Source: Embleya hyalina (lineage in GTDB: Bacteria > Actinomycetota > Actinomycetes > Streptomycetales > Streptomycetaceae). Taken from it: 64,000 nt of DNA. A model generated the notes under the pieces. The model did not search any database and was not told the DNA's origin. It was given only the letters and a program-made list of their open reading frames with translations. A program made the translations under genes and the position numbers. Shown here in pieces: positions 60,950-64,000 of the stretch. The stretch lies in assembly GCF_003967355.1 (NCBI RefSeq), contig NZ_BIFH01000015.1:314888-378887 (forward strand). The letters are read 5' to 3'. Positions within the stretch are counted from its first letter, which is position 1. Each line of letters starts with the position of its first letter.

Positions 60950-61660
60950 TCCACCGAGACGAACACACCACCCGGCGGGAAACCCGGCGCGTGGGGGCGG
61001 GGTGGGGGCAGGGATGGGTCGAGTCCGGTGGGCGCGTTCCCGGGTGGGTCGGGTGTTTCCGGCGGACGTTGCGCTTTCGGCTGCGGGGGTGGCGGGTGCG
61101 GGGCCGGTCCGGGTCGTGGGGTGGGCCGCCGCCGGCGTGCGGGGCTCGGGGGCGGTGGGCTTGCGGCGAGACGGGGGTGTTGGTCGGCGAAAACCGGCCT
61201 GCAGCGGCGGACGGGGTGGGTGGTCGGGTCGAGTCTGCCGGGCGTGCCTTCCCGGGTGGGCCGGCTTGGGGGCGGCGAGAGTTGCGCTTTCGGCTGCGGG
61301 CCGGCCGGTGCGGGGCCGGTCCGGCACGCGTGGTGGGCCGCCGCCGGCGTGCGGGGCTCCGAGACGGGAGCTTCCGGCGAGACGAGGGTGTTGCTTGGCG
61401 AAAACCGGCCTGCAGCGGCGGACCGGGAGGGCGGTCCGGTCGAGTCTGCCGGGCGTGCCTTCCCGAGTGGGCCGGCTTGGGGGCGGCGAGAGTTGCGCTT
61501 TCGGCTGCGGGCCGGCCGGTGCGGGGCCGGTTTTCGCCGACCGACACCCCCGTCTCGCCGCAAGCCCGACGTCTCGGAGCCCCCGCACGCCGGCGGCGGC
61601 CCACCACGCGTGCCGGACAGGCCCCGCACCGGCCGGCCCGCAGCCGAAAGCGCAACGCCC
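60950..61660. repeat. complex repeat field: tandem copies of a ~212-bp unit plus an inverted copy
   Basis: No gene is supported between 60798 and 61746. Units start at GCGCTTTCGG: 61071, 61284 (213 bp apart) and 61495 (211 bp apart). The third is cut after about 36 bp and joined to an inverted copy of the first 130 bp of the unit ending near 61656. A degenerate copy precedes 61071 from about 60950. The arms 61492-61527 and 61621-61656 are a perfect 36-bp inverted repeat. It may be a non-coding repeat family or a transcript with strong structure. Confidence 0.85.
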
Positions 61661-61746
61661 GCCGGAAGCAGCAGCCCACCCGGCCCGGCTGGCCCCGGCG
61701 CTTCCGAGCCGCCGGGCCGAACCGCCTTGCCCGTCTGCTCTCCCGC

Positions 61747-62727
61747 CTACTCCGCTCCCCGCCGGCGGGCCACCTCGTACAGCACGATGCTTGCGGCCAC
61801 TCCCGCGTTCAGGGACTCGTTGCCGCCGGCCATCGGGATTCGGACCGTGATGTCGCAGGTTTCCTGGACCAGGCGGCCCAGGCCCTTGCCCTCGGAGCCG
61901 ACGACCACCACCAGCGGCTCGGTTGCCGCGACCAGTTCGTCCAGGGTGATGTCGCCGTCGGCGGCCAGGCCGACCACGGTCAGGCCCGCCTTCTTGTAGG
62001 CCTCGAGGGCTCGGGTGAGGTTGGCCGCCCGGGCCACCGGCATGCGGGAGGCCGCGCCTGCCGAGGACTTCCAGGCGCCGGCGGTCATTCCGGCCGCGCG
62101 GCGCTCGGGGACGACCACGCCGTGTCCGCCGAAGGCCGCCGCGGAGCGGATCACCGCGCCGAGGTTGCGCGGGTCGGTGACGCTGTCGAGCGCGACGACG
62201 AGGGGCGTTTCGGCGCGGTCGTGCGCCTCCACCACGAGGTCGTCCGGGTGGGCGTACTCGTACGGCGGCATCTGGAGCACCAGGCCCTGGTGGATCGCGC
62301 CGTCGGTCATCCGGTCCAGTTCGGGGCGCGGGATCTCCATCAGCGGGATGCCCCGCGTGTTGGCGATCTTCATCGCCTCGCGCACCCGGTCGTCGCTGTC
62401 GATGTACTGCGCGATGAACAACGACGTGGCCGGCGCGGCCGCGCGCAGCACCTCGAGCACCGAGTTGCGGCCCGCGACCAGCTCGGACGCGCTCTTCCCA
62501 CCGCGTCCGGGACGCCCGCCCGCGGGACGCCGGGCCGCGGGCGCGGCGGCCTTGCGCTTGGCCGCGGCGTTGGCGGCGCGCTGCTTCGCGTGCCCCTTGC
62601 GCATCTCCGCGGGCGGCGTCGGCCCCTTGCCCTTCAGCGCCCGGCGGCTGTGCCCACCAGTACCGACCGAGGGCCCCTTCTTGCTTCCCTCGTTGCGCTT
62701 GTTACGGCGCTCCGTGTTGCCGGCCAT
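61747..62727 (-). CDS. rlmB: 23S rRNA (guanosine-2'-O)-methyltransferase
   Basis: A 326-residue SpoU-family (SPOUT) methyltransferase: motif 1 DSVTDPRNLGAVIRSAAAFG, motif 2 VVVGSEGKGL and motif 3 IPMAGGNESLNAGVAASIVLYE. It methylates 23S rRNA at the conserved G2251-equivalent using SAM through the knot fold. The N-terminal 80 residues are a basic Lys/Arg/Ala-rich extension typical of actinobacterial versions. The ATG at 62727 starts MAGNTERRN. Its position next to cysS is conserved in streptomycetes. Confidence 0.95.
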   Translation of the reverse strand: MAGNTERRNKRNEGSKKGPSVGTGGHSRRALKGKGPTPPAEMRKGHAKQRAANAAAKRKAAAPAARRPAGGRPGRGGKSASELVAGRNSVLEVLRAAAPATSLFIAQYIDSDDRVREAMKIANTRGIPLMEIPRPELDRMTDGAIHQGLVLQMPPYEYAHPDDLVVEAHDRAETPLVVALDSVTDPRNLGAVIRSAAAFGGHGVVVPERRAAGMTAGAWKSSAGAASRMPVARAANLTRALEAYKKAGLTVVGLAADGDITLDELVAATEPLVVVVGSEGKGLGRLVQETCDITVRIPMAGGNESLNAGVAASIVLYEVARRRGAE

Positions 62728-62881
62728 GACGGGTACATCCCTTCGATTGCTTCATGTTGCGATCCCCGGTCGCCCGAGGGGCAACCGCTCCAGCCGTTAC
62801 AACCGTACGGCCGGTCCGCCACCTCGTGGCGTTCCGGCCGTACGGCACGTTCTCGTCGGGCCCTGCCGGGCCCTTGTCGCC

Positions 62882-64000
62882 TCAGTCCCGGTGCAGCGTC
62901 CACCGGGGGCCGTGCGGCGTGTCCTCCACCACGATCCCGGCCGCCGTGAGGCTGTCCCGGACCGCGTCGGCGGCCGCGTAGTCCTTGCGTGCCCGGGCCG
63001 CCTCGCGCTGCCCGAGGGCGAGCTTGACCAGGTGGTCGACCACCCCGCGCAGCTCGTCGGAGCGACCGGTGGAGGCGCCCGCCGTCCACTGCTCCGACAG
63101 CGGGTCCATGCCGAGCACGCCCAGCATCGCCCGCACGTCGGCCGCGTGCCGTACGACCGCGTCCTTGTCGCCCGCCGCCAGCGCGGTGTTGCCGTCGCGC
63201 ACGGTGTTGTGCACGACCGCCATCGCCTGCGGCACGCCCAGGTCGTCGTCCATCGCGGCGGCGAACACCGCCGGCACGTCGGCCGTCGGTTCGATCGCCC
63301 CGGTCTGTTCGCCGGCCCGCTCCAGGAAGCCCTCGATCCGCCCGAAGGAGACCTCGGCCTCGCGCAGCGCCTCCTCGCTGTACTCGATCATCGACCGGTA
63401 GTGCGGGGTGGCCAGGTAGTAGCGCAGGACCAGCGGCGACCAGCGCTTGAGCATCTCGGAGACGAGCACCGAGTTGCCGAGCGACTTGCTCATCTTCTCA
63501 CCGCTGAGGGTGACCCAGGCGTTGTGCATCCAGTAGCCGGCGAACGCGTCGCCCGCCGCCTTGGACTGGGCGATCTCGTTCTCGTGGTGCGGGAACACCA
63601 GATCCAGCCCGCCGCCGTGGATGTCGAACGCCGCGCCCAGGTACTTGTGCGCCATCGCGGAGCACTCCAGATGCCACCCCGGACGACCGTGTCCCCACGG
63701 CGTCTCCCACGACGGCTCGCCGGGCTTGGCCGCCTTCCACAGCGCGAAGTCGCGCCGGTCCCGCTTGCCCGCCGCGCCCGTGCCCGCGTCCTCCGCCTCG
63801 CGCATCGCGTCGGGCTTCTGGCCGGACAGCGCGCCGTAGGCCGGGAACGAGGAGACGTCGAAGTACACGTCGCCGCCGGACGGATAGGCGTGCCCCGTGG
63901 CGATCAGCCGATCCATCATCGCGACCATCTCGGGGATGTGCCCGGTCGCCCGGGGCTCCACGGTCGACGGCAGGCAGCCGAGCGCGGTGTACGCGTCGGC
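62882..64000 (-). CDS. cysS: cysteinyl-tRNA synthetase (5' part outside window)
   Basis: The C-terminal 372 residues of a class I aminoacyl-tRNA synthetase. It has the KMSKS loop as [10 protein letters not shown], zinc ligands Cys and His in [15 protein letters not shown] and FPHHENE, and the DALR-like anticodon helices at the end. The frame continues to the window edge ([20 protein letters not shown]), so the HIGH motif and start lie outside. It charges tRNA-Cys. It is probably transcribed with rlmB downstream, after a 154-bp gap. Confidence 0.97.
   Translation of the reverse strand, partial: ADAYTALGCLPSTVEPRATGHIPEMVAMMDRLIATGHAYPSGGDVYFDVSSFPAYGALSGQKPDAMREAEDAGTGAAGKRDRRDFALWKAAKPGEPSWETPWGHGRPGWHLECSAMAHKYLGAAFDIHGGGLDLVFPHHENEIAQSKAAGDAFAGYWMHNAWVTLSGEKMSKSLGNSVLVSEMLKRWSPLVLRYYLATPHYRSMIEYSEEALREAEVSFGRIEGFLERAGEQTGAIEPTADVPAVFAAAMDDDLGVPQAMAVVHNTVRDGNTALAAGDKDAVVRHAADVRAMLGVLGMDPLSEQWTAGASTGRSDELRGVVDHLVKLALGQREAARARKDYAAADAVRDSLTAAGIVVEDTPHGPRWTLHRD

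Noticed and set aside
60798-61746. Long frames through the repeat field as protein-coding genes
   Set aside because: All frames are Arg/Pro/Ala-rich, repeat with the DNA unit, and have no ribosome sites or recognisable domains; both strands are equally open.

Overview
The window reads as chromosomal DNA of a high-GC actinomycete, most likely a member of the Streptomycetaceae. The signs are strongly GC-biased third codon positions, many GTG starts, ATGA/GTGA-type overlaps inside operons, a WhiJ-like XRE regulator paired with a DUF397 protein, a SARP-type activator, a CdgB-like GAF-PAS-GGDEF protein, and an MsiK-like sugar ATPase preceded by a near-consensus DasR site. No transposase, integrase, phage gene or CRISPR array was recognised.

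Layout. 1-3.2 kb: the 3' part of an S58 peptidase, an MHYT membrane sensor and an AttH/lipocalin-like protein. 3.4-7.9 kb: a minus-strand group with a tandem OB-fold (DUF35) protein, two thiolase-fold proteins without the thiolase cysteine, and a nitronate-monooxygenase-like flavoprotein; three copies of an AAGGNNCCTT motif lie at its two promoters. 8.1-13.3 kb: VOC protein, AraC regulator, NmrA-like oxidoreductase, phosphotransferase, XRE/DUF397 pair and TerD. 13.6-19.3 kb: flavin reductase, a coupled two-component system plus ABC-2 exporter, and an MFS exporter divergent from its probable TetR repressor. 20-22.8 kb: a cupin dioxygenase, a SARP regulator and the remnant of a beta-propeller lectin. 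22.9-32.7 kb: aromatic catabolism, with pobA and a compact pcaFHGBDC operon ending in an IclR regulator; two related small proteins lie between them. 32.9-39.2 kb: a QQYPGQ-repeat protein, a quinone oxidoreductase divergent from an ArsR repressor, a flavin/PLP-oxidase-fold protein, an Enzyme I-like PEP-utilising protein, a MarR regulator and an SDR. 39.3-45.5 kb: a cytochrome P450, a YidB-like protein with 22 octapeptide repeats, a zinc alcohol dehydrogenase, a hexapeptide acyltransferase and an exported SurE. 46.1-51 kb: a beta-phosphoglucomutase/GH65 phosphorylase pair, a MerR/thioredoxin pair and a SAM hydroxide adenosyltransferase. 51-56.2 kb: a membrane-anchored CBM-like protein, the CdgB-like protein, a second flavin reductase, a TesB-like thioesterase and a GlsB/YeaQ-family protein. 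56.3-64 kb: tRNA-Thr(UGU), a LacI regulator, MsiK, an F420/FMN-binding protein, a DoxX-like protein, an unusual tandem plus inverted repeat field, rlmB, and the 3' part of cysS.

How the genes fit together. 4-Hydroxybenzoate is hydroxylated by PobA to protocatechuate. PcaHG cleave the ring, and PcaB, PcaC and PcaD convert the product to 3-oxoadipate. PcaF does the final thiolysis, but the CoA transferase PcaIJ is not in the window. The DUF35/thiolase-fold operon resembles modules used for retro-aldol shortening of steroid side chains, and a CYP125/CYP142-like P450 lies elsewhere in the window, so steroid or terpenoid oxidation is possible but unproven. MsiK energises sugar importers encoded elsewhere, and its DasR site points to control by amino-sugar availability.

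The least explained sequences are the repeat field at 60.95-61.66 kb, the shared AAGGNNCCTT operators, the octapeptide-repeat protein at 41.1-42.3 kb, and the decayed lectin gene at 22.3-22.8 kb.
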